A stretch of DNA of 29,959 nt from an uncultured Lachnospiraceae bacterium. GTDB taxonomy: Bacteria > Bacillota > Clostridia > Lachnospirales > Lachnospiraceae. The notes below the pieces were generated by a model. The model did not search any database, had not been told where the DNA came from, and saw only the letters and a program-made list of their open reading frames with translations. Positions 8,797 through 16,401 of the stretch are shown piece after piece. The stretch lies in assembly GCA_910588295.1 (NCBI GenBank), contig CAJUQO010000041.1, forward strand, positions 1 through 29,959. Direction: 5' to 3'. Position 1 is the stretch's first letter. Every line of letters starts with the position of its first letter. A program made the translations under genes and the position numbers.

Positions 8797-8946
8797 GTAG
8801 ATCCGGGTATACGGAGAAGCTGTTTACGGAGGCGTGTCTGCATGACGCGCATGGGGAAATGCCGCCGCACCGGAAGAGTAACGGCCCCGTCTGCCCGGAC
8901 CGTTATGTTTTTGCTGGGGTTCTGCTGTAAAAAGGCCGTGGGATGC

Positions 8947-8975
8947 TTGAATAATGCGCATAGATTTGGTAAGAT
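8947..8975 (+). promoter_or_regulatory. Putative gpmI promoter
   Basis: TTGAAT at 8947-8952, a 17-bp spacer and TAAGAT at 8970-8975, about 70 bp upstream of the gpmI start. A second TATAAT at 9006-9011 has no matching -35. Confidence 0.5.
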
Positions 8976-8981
8976 GTTTTT

Positions 8982-9002
8982 GGCCGCCGGGAAGCGGCGG
9001 CC
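8982..9002 (+). other. GC-rich hairpin in the gpmI leader
   Basis: GGCCGCCG (8982-8989) and CGGCGGCC (8995-9002) form a perfect 8-bp stem with a GGAAG loop. No T-run follows, so it is not a classical terminator. It falls at or just after the likely transcription start and may protect the 5' end of the message. Confidence 0.5.
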
Positions 9003-9042
9003 AGGTATAATATATGATCTTATACAGGAGGAGACAATAGAT

Positions 9043-10584
9043 ATGAGTAAGAAACCAACGGTATTGATGATCCTTGACGGCTATGGATTGAACGAGAAGG
9101 CCGAGGCGAACGCGGTGGCCGAGGCGAAAACGCCGGTGATGGATAAGCTGATGGCAGAGAGTCCTTTTGTAAAAGGCTATGCCAGCGGTCTGGCCGTGGG
9201 TCTGCCCGACGGACAGATGGGTAATTCTGAGGTGGGCCATCTCAATATGGGTGCCGGAAGGATCGTGTACCAGGAGCTGACTAGAATCTCCAAGGAGATT
9301 GAGGACGGCGTATTTTTCGAGAATGAGGAGCTTCTGGCCGCGGTGAACAATGCGAAGGAGCGGGGAACCTCCCTGCACTGTTTCGGCCTTCTGTCGGACG
9401 GGGGCGTGCACAGCCATAATACCCATCTGTACGGTCTTCTGGAGCTGGCAAAGAGAAACGGATTGGAGAAGGTGTACGTCCACTGTTTCCTGGACGGCCG
9501 TGATACGCCGCCGGCTTCGGGTAAAAGTTATATAGAGGAACTGCAGGCAAAGATGAAAGAGATCGGCGTGGGTGAGATCGGCGTGGTGTCGGGCCGTTAT
9601 TACGCCATGGACAGGGATAACCGCTGGGATCGTGTGGAGAAAGCTTACCGGGCCCTGACAAAAGGCGAGGGCGTGAAGGGCGCCGACGCGGCGGAGGCCG
9701 TACAGAAATCTTACGACGAGGGTGTGACCGACGAGTTCGTGCTGCCTACTGTGATTGAGAAAGATGGCGCGCCGGTGACGACGGTGCAGGACGGCGATTC
9801 CATTATCTTCTTTAATTTCCGTCCCGACAGGGCCAGAGAGATCACCCGGGCTTTCTGTGCCGACGAATTTGATGGCTTTGATAGAGAAAAAAGGCTGGAT
9901 CTGGTTTACGTGTGCTTTACAGAGTATGATGCCACCATCCCCAACAAACGGGTGGCTTTTAAGAAGGTGCAGATCACCAATACCTTCGGCGAGTATCTGG
10001 CGGCCCATCATATGACCCAGGCCCGCATTGCCGAGACGGAAAAATATGCCCATGTGACATTTTTCTTTAACGGCGGCGTGGAGGTGCCCAATGAGGGTGA
10101 GGATCGTATCCTGGTGAAATCCCCGAAGGTAGCCACCTACGACCTGCAGCCGGAGATGAGCGCGCCCCAGGTGTGCGACAAGCTGGTGGAGGCCATCGGT
10201 TCCGGCAAATATGATGTGATCATCATTAACTTTGCAAATCCGGATATGGTAGGCCATACCGGCGTGGAAAACGCGGCGATCCAGGCCATTGAGGCGGTGG
10301 ATCATTGTGTGGGACGCGCCGTGGAAGCGTTGAAGGCTGCGGGCGGCCAGATGTTCATCTGCGCCGACCACGGCAACGCGGAGCAGCTGGTGGATTACGA
10401 GACAGGGGCGCCCTTTACAGCCCATACGACAAATCCGGTGCCGTTTATCCTGGTCAATGCGGATCCGTCGGTCCGTCTGCGCGAGGGCGGCTGCCTGGCG
10501 GATATCGTACCGACCTTGATTGATCTGATGGGCATGGAGCAGCCCGCGGAGATGACGGGGAAATCGCTGGCGATCCGGGGGTAA
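9043..10584 (+). CDS. gpmI: 2,3-bisphosphoglycerate-independent phosphoglycerate mutase
   Basis: A 513-residue cytoplasmic glycolytic enzyme interconverting 3-phosphoglycerate and 2-phosphoglycerate, of the two-metal (Mn) alkaline-phosphatase superfamily. The length is normal. It begins TVLMILDGYG (metal-binding Asp), carries the catalytic serine Ser62 in MGNSEVGHLNMG, and has the late metal motif ICADHGNAEQ. The ATG at 9043 follows AGGAGGAG (9026-9033); the frame is open 97 codons further upstream but that part overlaps a terminator and promoter. Enolase, the next glycolytic step, lies about 4 kb downstream on the same strand. Only five bases separate its stop from the ATPase gene, so those two are probably cotranscribed. 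Confidence 0.97.
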   Translation: MSKKPTVLMILDGYGLNEKAEANAVAEAKTPVMDKLMAESPFVKGYASGLAVGLPDGQMGNSEVGHLNMGAGRIVYQELTRISKEIEDGVFFENEELLAAVNNAKERGTSLHCFGLLSDGGVHSHNTHLYGLLELAKRNGLEKVYVHCFLDGRDTPPASGKSYIEELQAKMKEIGVGEIGVVSGRYYAMDRDNRWDRVEKAYRALTKGEGVKGADAAEAVQKSYDEGVTDEFVLPTVIEKDGAPVTTVQDGDSIIFFNFRPDRAREITRAFCADEFDGFDREKRLDLVYVCFTEYDATIPNKRVAFKKVQITNTFGEYLAAHHMTQARIAETEKYAHVTFFFNGGVEVPNEGEDRILVKSPKVATYDLQPEMSAPQVCDKLVEAIGSGKYDVIIINFANPDMVGHTGVENAAIQAIEAVDHCVGRAVEALKAAGGQMFICADHGNAEQLVDYETGAPFTAHTTNPVPFILVNADPSVRLREGGCLADIVPTLIDLMGMEQPAEMTGKSLAIRG

Positions 10585-10589
10585 CCGGG

Positions 10590-11324
10590 ATGGATCTTTT
10601 TATTCAAAGCATCGAGATCGATTGGAGACGGATCTCCCGCGGGAGCTATCTGCGGGGGATCGGATCCCTGGCCGGGGTAAAAGAGCTGGAGTTTCACTGC
10701 CCGGTGACTTTTTTCGTAGGGGAGAACGGCTCCGGTAAATCTACTTTGCTGGAAGCTCTGGCGGTGGCCTATGGCTTTAATCCCGAGGGCGGCACGAGAA
10801 ATTACAGTTTCTCCACGTATGATTCCCATTCTGAGATGTATGAAGCAGTTTCTCTTAGGAGGGGTTATCGCCGGGCGAAGTGGGGCTATTTCCTCCGGGC
10901 AGAGAGTTTCTACAATGTGGCGACGAAGGAAGAAGAATATGCGAGAGATTCTCTCGGAAAAGCAGAGCCGGAGATGCTGCACAGGAGATCCCACGGAGAG
11001 AGTTTTCTCGCCGTGGTTCAGCGGCATTTTCAGGCGGGCGGGCTGTATATTCTGGATGAGCCCGAGGCGGCTCTCTCTCCCCAGCGTCAGCTCACGCTGC
11101 TGATTGAGATCCATCGTTTAGCCAGGGCGGGAGCGCAGTTTATCGTTGTAAGCCATTCCCCCATTTTGCTGGGCCTGCCTGGGGCGGAGCTTTTGTCCTT
11201 TGACGGGGGATGGATTCATGAAATTGCCTACGAGGATACCGACAGTTATCAGGTGACGGAAATGTTTATCAAAAATAGGAAATATCTGCTGGGGAGGCTG
11301 CTTGATAGCGAAGACCATGTGTAA
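10590..11324 (+). CDS. AAA / ABC-type ATPase (predicted ATPase, COG3910-like)
   Basis: A 244-residue soluble ATPase of the SMC/RecF/ABC-like AAA group. Walker A is GENGSGKST at 44-52, a short signature-like SHGES lies near 134-138, Walker B is YILDEPEAAL at 153-162 and an H-loop is VVSHSP at 187-191. The coiled-coil insertion of SMC proteins is absent, so it resembles the stand-alone predicted ATPase group whose biological role is not established. It starts five bases after gpmI with only a weak ribosome site (GGGGG near 10576), suggesting reinitiation. Its stop codon abuts the ribosome site of the membrane microprotein gene that follows, so the two may work together; that link is inference. 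Confidence 0.85.
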   Translation: MDLFIQSIEIDWRRISRGSYLRGIGSLAGVKELEFHCPVTFFVGENGSGKSTLLEALAVAYGFNPEGGTRNYSFSTYDSHSEMYEAVSLRRGYRRAKWGYFLRAESFYNVATKEEEYARDSLGKAEPEMLHRRSHGESFLAVVQRHFQAGGLYILDEPEAALSPQRQLTLLIEIHRLARAGAQFIVVSHSPILLGLPGAELLSFDGGWIHEIAYEDTDSYQVTEMFIKNRKYLLGRLLDSEDHV

Positions 11325-11337
11325 AAGGAGAATAAAT

Positions 11338-11493
11338 GTGAATATTTCGTTTATGGGAGGCGCCGACGGCCCAACCAGCTTTTTCTTTGCCGGAGCGCTG
11401 GGGGATGTGATCCTGATCCCGGTGATTTTGGCCGTACTGGTAATCGGCGGAATTTTTGCAGGGAAGATGATACGCCAAAAAAAGAAGAAATAG
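11338..11493 (+). CDS. 51-residue membrane microprotein with GGADGPT motif
   Basis: A very small protein with a GTG start set by AAAGGAG at 11324-11330; an upstream ATG at 11302 lies inside the ATPase gene and has no ribosome site. It has three parts: a glycine-rich motif GGADGPTSFFFAG (residues 7-19), one hydrophobic segment (about 20-42) and a basic tail RQKKKK. The motif matches the Na+-coordinating sequence GGADGPT of the beta subunit of sodium-pumping decarboxylases (OadB/GcdB/MmdB), where the aspartate is functionally essential, but the rest of that large membrane protein is missing and no decarboxylase subunit is nearby. It is therefore not a working pump subunit by itself. Function unknown; probably a single-pass membrane peptide coupled to the upstream ATPase gene. 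Confidence 0.72.
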   Translation: MNISFMGGADGPTSFFFAGALGDVILIPVILAVLVIGGIFAGKMIRQKKKK

Positions 11494-11512
11494 GCAGGAC
11501 GCTTTCTGGGAG

Positions 11513-11534
11513 AGGGCATGGACTGCCCTTTTTT
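11513..11534 (+). terminator. Rho-independent terminator
   Basis: AGGGCA (11513-11518), a five-base loop, TGCCCT and a run of six T residues, 20 bp after the microprotein. It separates the gpmI-ATPase-microprotein group from the arabinofuranosidase gene. Confidence 0.75.
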
Positions 11535-11594
11535 GATTGGGAAATCCGGAGGTGTACGGAAAAGAGCCGTTGCAATGGGAAAAGGAGAGGCTAA

Positions 11595-13091
11595 ATGAAA
11601 AAATCAAAAGTAATCATAGACAAAGAGTTTGTCCTTGCAGATATCGACAGCCGGATTTACGGTTCCTTTATCGAGCACCTGGGACGCGCTGTTTATGGCG
11701 GGATCTACCAGCCGGACAGCCCCATGGCGGATGAACAGGGGATGCGTAAGGATGTGCTGGCGCTGGTGCGCGGGTTGCAGGTACCGGTGGTACGCTATCC
11801 CGGCGGCAATTTTGTGTCCGGCTACTGCTGGGAGGATGGCGTGGGCGACAGGGAGAAACGGCCGTCCAGGATCGATCCGGCCTGGGGAACCATCGAGACA
11901 AACCGGTTCGGACTGAATGAATTTGCGGACTGGGCGAAAAAAGCGGATACAGAGGTCATGATGGCCGTGAATCTGGGTACCCGGGGTGTGGAAGATGCCA
12001 GGAATATTGTGGAGTACTGTAATGTCCCCGGGGGCACCTATTACAGTGATATGAGGAAAAATCACGGATATAGCCGGCCCCATGACATTAAATTGTGGTG
12101 TCTGGGCAATGAGATGGACGGTCCGTGGCAGATGGGGCATAAGACGGCGGCGGAGTACGGGCGGATCGCGGCAGAAGCCGGACGGATCATGAAGATGACA
12201 GATCCCACCATTGAACTGGTGGCCTGCGGCAGTTCCAATTATGAGATGGACACCTTCGGTTACTGGGAGGATACGGTGCTGGAGGCGTGCTATGACGAGG
12301 TGGATTATCTCTCTATGCACCAGTATTTCGACAACAAGGATGATAATGCGAGGGATTTTCTCGCAAGTACGGTTGTCCTGGATCAGTTTATATCGTCGGT
12401 TGTCGCCGTGTGTGATGCTGTCCGAGCCAGGAAAAAGAGGGAGAAACGCATCAATCTCTCTCTGGACGAGTGGAATGTTTGGTATCACTCCAACGAGCAG
12501 GATAAGGAGATCGAACGGTGGAGCAAGGCGCCCCACCAGCTGGAAGATGTATACAATTTTGAGGATGCGTTGCTGGTGGCAGGGATACTGATCACGATCC
12601 TGCGCCATGCGGACCGCGTAAAGGTGGCCTGTCTGGCCCAGCTGGTAAACGTTATCGCGCCGATTATGACCTCTGATACCGGGGCATGGAAGCAGACGAT
12701 CTACTATCCCTTTGAGCTGGTCAGCCGTTATGGGCGGGGCAAGGTGCTGCATACTTTGGTACAGTCACCCACCTATGAGAGCTGCCACGGGGACGCCCCG
12801 TTCCTGGAATGTGTTGTGACCATGGATGAGGAGGCGGGGACGCTCACGCTGTTTGCGGTGAATAAAAGCCTGGATGAAGATATGGAGCTTTCCTGCTGCT
12901 TGGGACAGTTCGGCGATTATCGGGTGAAGCGGCATGTGGTTCTGTCCCACGGGGATGTGAAGGCGGAGAATACAGAGGAAAAGCCGGATACGGTGGTTCC
13001 GGCGGAAAACGGAAAGTCCGCCGTGGCGGACGGAGTGCTAACGGCGGTGCTTCCGGAGAAGAGTTTCCATGTAATCATGCTGGGGAAATGA
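11595..13091 (+). CDS. Alpha-L-arabinofuranosidase, GH51 family
   Basis: A 498-residue glycoside hydrolase family 51 enzyme that releases terminal alpha-L-arabinofuranosyl residues from arabinoxylan, arabinan or their oligosaccharides. The TIM barrel carries acid/base Glu173 in GNEMDGPWQ and nucleophile Glu292 in LDEWNVWY, close to the positions known in the approximately 500-residue Geobacillus AbfA. The early motif YPGGNFVSGY is also characteristic, and a beta-sandwich C-terminal domain completes the protein. No signal peptide is present, so it acts on imported arabino-oligosaccharides. The ATG at 11595 follows AGGAGAGG. It sits alone among unrelated genes, with no arabinose transporter or regulator beside it, so its regulation is unclear. 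Confidence 0.95.
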   Translation: MKKSKVIIDKEFVLADIDSRIYGSFIEHLGRAVYGGIYQPDSPMADEQGMRKDVLALVRGLQVPVVRYPGGNFVSGYCWEDGVGDREKRPSRIDPAWGTIETNRFGLNEFADWAKKADTEVMMAVNLGTRGVEDARNIVEYCNVPGGTYYSDMRKNHGYSRPHDIKLWCLGNEMDGPWQMGHKTAAEYGRIAAEAGRIMKMTDPTIELVACGSSNYEMDTFGYWEDTVLEACYDEVDYLSMHQYFDNKDDNARDFLASTVVLDQFISSVVAVCDAVRARKKREKRINLSLDEWNVWYHSNEQDKEIERWSKAPHQLEDVYNFEDALLVAGILITILRHADRVKVACLAQLVNVIAPIMTSDTGAWKQTIYYPFELVSRYGRGKVLHTLVQSPTYESCHGDAPFLECVVTMDEEAGTLTLFAVNKSLDEDMELSCCLGQFGDYRVKRHVVLSHGDVKAENTEEKPDTVVPAENGKSAVADGVLTAVLPEKSFHVIMLGK

Positions 13092-13347
13092 ATGAAAAAG
13101 CCGTGATAATGGTTTATGGGGATGCGATCTGGCCTAGGGGCAGAGATCATGAGTAAAGATCACCGGCGGAAACCTTTGAGATGTCTGCTGCGGAGGCTCA
13201 TCGAATCTCCGGAATAAAAAAGCGCATGCGGGAAACCATAGTGTATGCTTGGGTATGGTATGCGGTATACAGCCTGATGACGGATGTTTTGCCGCGGGTA
13301 TGTTGACCCGGCCCGTTGTCCCGGAAAAGAAAGGTGGTGTTTGGCGA

Positions 13348-13926
13348 TTGCACAAAAGATTGAGGATTACTTTTAATGCGCCGGTGGTTCTGAGTTTCGT
13401 ATTCCTTTGCTTTGGAGCCACCCTTCTGGGGCAGGTGACCGGGGGCGTCAGTGATCCGGTGCTGTTTATGGTATACAGGGCCTCCCTGCGTTCGCCGCTT
13501 ACTTATATACGTTTTTTTACCCATGTGCTGGGACACGTAGACTGGAGTCATTTCATAGGGAATGTTTCTTACCTGCTGCTGCTTGGTCCTATGCTGGAAG
13601 AAAAATATGGCTCGGCAAAAATTGTGGAGGTGATCATGAGCGCCGCATTTGTGACCGGGATCGTGAATTTTGTGTTTTTTCCGATGGTGGCCCTCTGCGG
13701 GGCCAGCGGGGTAGTGTTTGCCTTTATCCTTCTTACTTCCTTCGCAGGTTTCAGAAGCGGGGAAATCCCTCTTACTTTTATTCTGGTGGCGGTTGTCTTC
13801 ATCGGGCAGCAGGTATATGACGGAATTACTCTGCAGGATAATATATCAAATCTGTCCCACATACTGGGCGGCGTCGTGGGGGCGGTGCTGGGATTCAGGC
13901 TGAATATGAGGGCGGAATCATTTTAG
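13348..13926 (+). CDS. Rhomboid-family intramembrane serine protease
   Basis: A 192-residue, six-segment membrane protein with rhomboid hallmarks: HVDWSHFIGN in TM2 (the HxxxN oxyanion motif), catalytic Ser120 in GASGVVFAF and catalytic His171 in NLSHILGG. Rhomboids cut transmembrane segments of other proteins within the lipid bilayer; the substrate here is unknown. The TTG at 13348 is preferred because AAAGGTGG lies about ten bases upstream and the protein then begins directly before TM1. An ATG at 13249 in the same frame has no ribosome site and adds a non-hydrophobic leader. The DUF3786 gene follows 18 bp later, so the two are likely cotranscribed. Confidence 0.85.
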   Translation: MHKRLRITFNAPVVLSFVFLCFGATLLGQVTGGVSDPVLFMVYRASLRSPLTYIRFFTHVLGHVDWSHFIGNVSYLLLLGPMLEEKYGSAKIVEVIMSAAFVTGIVNFVFFPMVALCGASGVVFAFILLTSFAGFRSGEIPLTFILVAVVFIGQQVYDGITLQDNISNLSHILGGVVGAVLGFRLNMRAESF

Positions 13927-13944
13927 TATGCGGAGGAGAAAGAG

Positions 13945-14562
13945 GTGGGCAGGTCAAATTATGATGCCATGCGGGATGCCATGGAGCAGGAGTTTTTGAA
14001 ATACGATCAGAGCCGGATGATCGACAGATTCGGGCTGGTTAATGACCGGGAATATTTGTACATCCGATTTGTGGGAACGGAATACCGTGTGAACTGTTTC
14101 AGCGGAAGGGTGGAGGCTTGTCGGAAGCCGGAGGGAGGCTATGTACATGCGGATTATAATGTGAGCATGACGATTTTTGATGTGCTGTGCTGCGCAAGAT
14201 CCGGTTGCTGTCTGTCCGGCCGATATGTGCCCGTAAACAGCGTGAAGAATGTAGTGCAGTCTGCGTCATTGGGTTCCGGCCTGTTTGAAAAAGAAGGAAA
14301 GTTTTTCACAAATAAAAGGCATCTTCTCAGGGCGGCCTGTGAAAAACTGGGCGGTATCCCATGGGAAAGCGGCGACGTCTCGTATGAGATTCCGCTGTTC
14401 GATTTTCTTCCCGTAGTTTTGCAGTTCTGGGATGCGGATGATGAATTTGACGCGGTATTAAAACTCATGTGGGATGAAAATATACTTACATATATGCATT
14501 ATGAGACAACATATTTTGCAGCCTCCCATCTGTTTTCCCGGTTGATGGCGTTGTGCAATTAG
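13945..14562 (+). CDS. DUF3786 domain-containing protein
   Basis: A 205-residue cytoplasmic protein that I recognise as DUF3786-like from its layout: an N-terminal helix, a short beta-rich segment (YLYIRFVGTEYRVN), a central helix ending LSGRYVPVN and a C-terminal all-alpha part. The family has no established reaction. The central helix here carries an unusual cysteine cluster, CC-x4-CC (in the VLCCARSGCC segment), which might bind metal or form a redox site; two further cysteines lie just upstream. The GTG start at 13945 is fixed by GGAGGAG seven bases before it. It lies 18 bp downstream of the rhomboid gene and probably shares its transcript. Confidence 0.75.
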   Translation: MGRSNYDAMRDAMEQEFLKYDQSRMIDRFGLVNDREYLYIRFVGTEYRVNCFSGRVEACRKPEGGYVHADYNVSMTIFDVLCCARSGCCLSGRYVPVNSVKNVVQSASLGSGLFEKEGKFFTNKRHLLRAACEKLGGIPWESGDVSYEIPLFDFLPVVLQFWDADDEFDAVLKLMWDENILTYMHYETTYFAASHLFSRLMALCN

Positions 14563-14707
14563 GGAGAAGCGTGCTATGAGATAGAGAAGGCGCCTGCATC
14601 CGGAAAGGTATAAAATTGGTAAACCGGGAAAAACTGTGCATAGAGAGGTTGGCCGGCCATAAAAAGCGCCGGACAGCGACAGATTAAATGGCAGGAGGTT
14701 GCAGAAT

Positions 14708-16030
14708 ATGTATCGTTATTTACCGGTTCGCAGGATTTACGCCAGAGAAATTCTGGATTCCCGTGGGAATCCTACTATAGAAGTGGAAGTTACTGTAGGG
14801 GAGGGTATTGTGGGGATCGACGGCTATACGGGCCGCGCCATGGTGCCTTCCGGGGCTTCCACAGGAAGTTTTGAGGCGGTGGAACTTCGGGATAAGGACG
14901 CCCGCTACCAGGGCGGCGGCGTGCAGCAGGCTGTGGAAAATGTCAATACCACGCTCTCCGACGCGCTGGTGGGGGAGAATGCCCTGAACCAGGAGTATAT
15001 AGATAAGCTGCTCATAGAGGCCGACGGCACGGAGAATAAGGGGAAGCTGGGGGCCAATGCCCTCCTCGGCGTGTCCCTGGCCGTGGCAAAGGCGGCGGCG
15101 AAGGCTCTCCGGCAGCCCCTGTACCGTTATCTGGGCGGCTGCTATACGCCGAAGATGCCGGTGCCCATGATGAATGTGCTAAACGGCGGCCGACATACAG
15201 ATACCAACGTGGATTTTCAGGAATTTATGATTATGCCGGTGGGCGCCCCCACGTTTGCCGACGCCCTGCGCATGGGGACGGAGGTATACCAGAACCTGAA
15301 AAAAATCCTTAAGGCGGGCGGTTATGCCACAGCCGTGGGGGACGAGGGCGGTTTTGCCCCGGATATGAAAAACGCCAAGGAAATCTTCCGTGTGCTGGCC
15401 GAGGCCGTGACGGAGAGCGGATACCGCTGCGGCGAAGATTTCGTCTTTGCCCTGGATGCGGCGGCCAGCGAGCTGTACGATGAGAAGCGGAAGCTCTATC
15501 TGTTCCCCGGGGAGAGCAGGAGCCGCGGCATGGATGTGGCGCGGACTTCCGCGGAGATGATTGATTATTACCGGGAGCTTCTGGATGAATTCCCCCTGGC
15601 GTCCATCGAGGACGGTCTCCGGGAGGATGACTGGGAAGGATGGAAGGAACTGACCGGCGCCCTGGGGAGCCGGATGCAGCTGGTGGGTGACGATCTGTTT
15701 GTGACCAATCCGAAGCGGCTTGCGGGCGGTATCCGCCTGGGAGCGGCCAATGCGGTGCTGGTCAAGGTGAATCAGATCGGCACGCTGACCGAGGCCATGG
15801 AGACGATCCGCATGGCCCAGCATGCGGGCTACCGCACCATCATCTCCCACCGCTCTGGCGAGACGGAGGACGCTTTTATTGCCGATCTGGCCGTTGCCAC
15901 GGGAGCAGGCCAGATCAAGACCGGTGCGCCCTGTCGGACAGAGCGCACGGCAAAATACAACCAGCTTCTCAGGATCGAGGATTATCTGGGACAGGTTGCC
16001 TGTTATGAAAATCCCTTTTGCATGGCGTAA
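14708..16030 (+). CDS. eno: Enolase (phosphopyruvate hydratase)
   Basis: A 440-residue cytoplasmic, Mg-dependent glycolytic enzyme converting 2-phosphoglycerate to phosphoenolpyruvate. Clear family motifs are AREILDSRGNPT, SGASTG, NVDFQEFMI, VGDDLFVTN, LVKVNQIGT with the catalytic lysine at about 353, and the signature SHRSGETED. The ATG at 14708 is chosen because AGGAGG (14693-14698) lies nine bases upstream; the in-frame TTG at 14699 directly abuts the ribosome site and is unlikely. The NGGRHTDTN segment replaces the commoner NGGxHAxN. It is followed by a separate promoter for secG. It completes, with gpmI, the lower glycolytic steps encoded in this window. Confidence 0.97.
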   Translation: MYRYLPVRRIYAREILDSRGNPTIEVEVTVGEGIVGIDGYTGRAMVPSGASTGSFEAVELRDKDARYQGGGVQQAVENVNTTLSDALVGENALNQEYIDKLLIEADGTENKGKLGANALLGVSLAVAKAAAKALRQPLYRYLGGCYTPKMPVPMMNVLNGGRHTDTNVDFQEFMIMPVGAPTFADALRMGTEVYQNLKKILKAGGYATAVGDEGGFAPDMKNAKEIFRVLAEAVTESGYRCGEDFVFALDAAASELYDEKRKLYLFPGESRSRGMDVARTSAEMIDYYRELLDEFPLASIEDGLREDDWEGWKELTGALGSRMQLVGDDLFVTNPKRLAGGIRLGAANAVLVKVNQIGTLTEAMETIRMAQHAGYRTIISHRSGETEDAFIADLAVATGAGQIKTGAPCRTERTAKYNQLLRIEDYLGQVACYENPFCMA

Positions 16031-16038
16031 AATCATAC

Positions 16039-16067
16039 TTGAAAAAGCAATCCTCCTGTGCTAGAAT
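16039..16067 (+). promoter_or_regulatory. Putative promoter of secG-rnr-smpB
   Basis: TTGAAA at 16039-16044, a 17-bp spacer and TAGAAT at 16062-16067, lying between the eno stop codon and the secG ribosome site. Confidence 0.6.
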
Positions 16068-16097
16068 AGACAAAGTCATTATTAGGAGGTAAAAGCA

Positions 16098-16340
16098 TTG
16101 CAGATCCTGAGAATTATTCTTACTGTCATTTATGTCATAGATTGTATTGCCCTGACTACAGTTGTGCTGATGCAGGAGGGCAAGCAGAAAGGTCTGGGCG
16201 TGATCGGCGGCGGAAATTCCAGTGACACCTACTGGGGGCAGAATAAGATGCGTTCCAAAGAGGGCGTACTCATCATGGCTACCCGGATCATGGCGATCTT
16301 ATTTATCGTCCTGTCTCTGGTATTGAATATGAATTTTTAG
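16098..16340 (+). CDS. secG: Preprotein translocase subunit SecG
   Basis: An 80-residue membrane protein with two hydrophobic segments (about residues 2-22 and 55-76) separated by the conserved loop MQEGKQKGLGVIGG. SecG is the small accessory subunit of the SecYEG channel and assists SecA-driven export. The start is TTG at 16098, nine bases after GGAGG (16084-16088), and no ATG alternative is available. The eno-secG-rnr-smpB order is common in Firmicutes. A hairpin with a T-run follows before rnr. Confidence 0.93.
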   Translation: MQILRIILTVIYVIDCIALTTVVLMQEGKQKGLGVIGGGNSSDTYWGQNKMRSKEGVLIMATRIMAILFIVLSLVLNMNF

Positions 16341-16354
16341 TTAGGGAAGGAAAG

Positions 16355-16383
16355 GCACTCTTGTATGACAGGAGTGCTTTTTT
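16355..16383 (+). terminator. Terminator or attenuator between secG and rnr
   Basis: A 10-bp stem (GCACTCTTGT with ACAGGAGTGC, including one G-U pair), a three-base loop and six T residues. It lies only about 18 bp before the rnr start, so it probably reduces rather than abolishes readthrough from secG. Confidence 0.75.
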
Positions 16384-16401
16384 CTCATATAGGAGAATAT
16401 A

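Larger units (their letters stand above)
8710..9042 (+). other. Intergenic region before gpmI
   Basis: About 330 bp in which the gpmI frame happens to stay open upstream of the true start. It holds the terminator of the preceding gene, a likely gpmI promoter and a GC-rich hairpin. I see no separate gene. Confidence 0.6.

Noticed and set aside
8824..10425. Long minus-strand open frame (533 codons) opposite gpmI
   Set aside because: It is the antisense shadow of a clear gpmI gene, with no recognisable domain and no ribosome site.
11604..12752. Minus-strand open frame (382 codons) opposite the GH51 gene
   Set aside because: Antisense shadow of a gene with both catalytic motifs intact on the plus strand.
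13150..13218. 22-codon arginine-rich frame (MSKDHRRKPLRC...) before the rhomboid gene
   Set aside because: No ribosome site and no relation to a downstream attenuator; short frames of this size are expected by chance.
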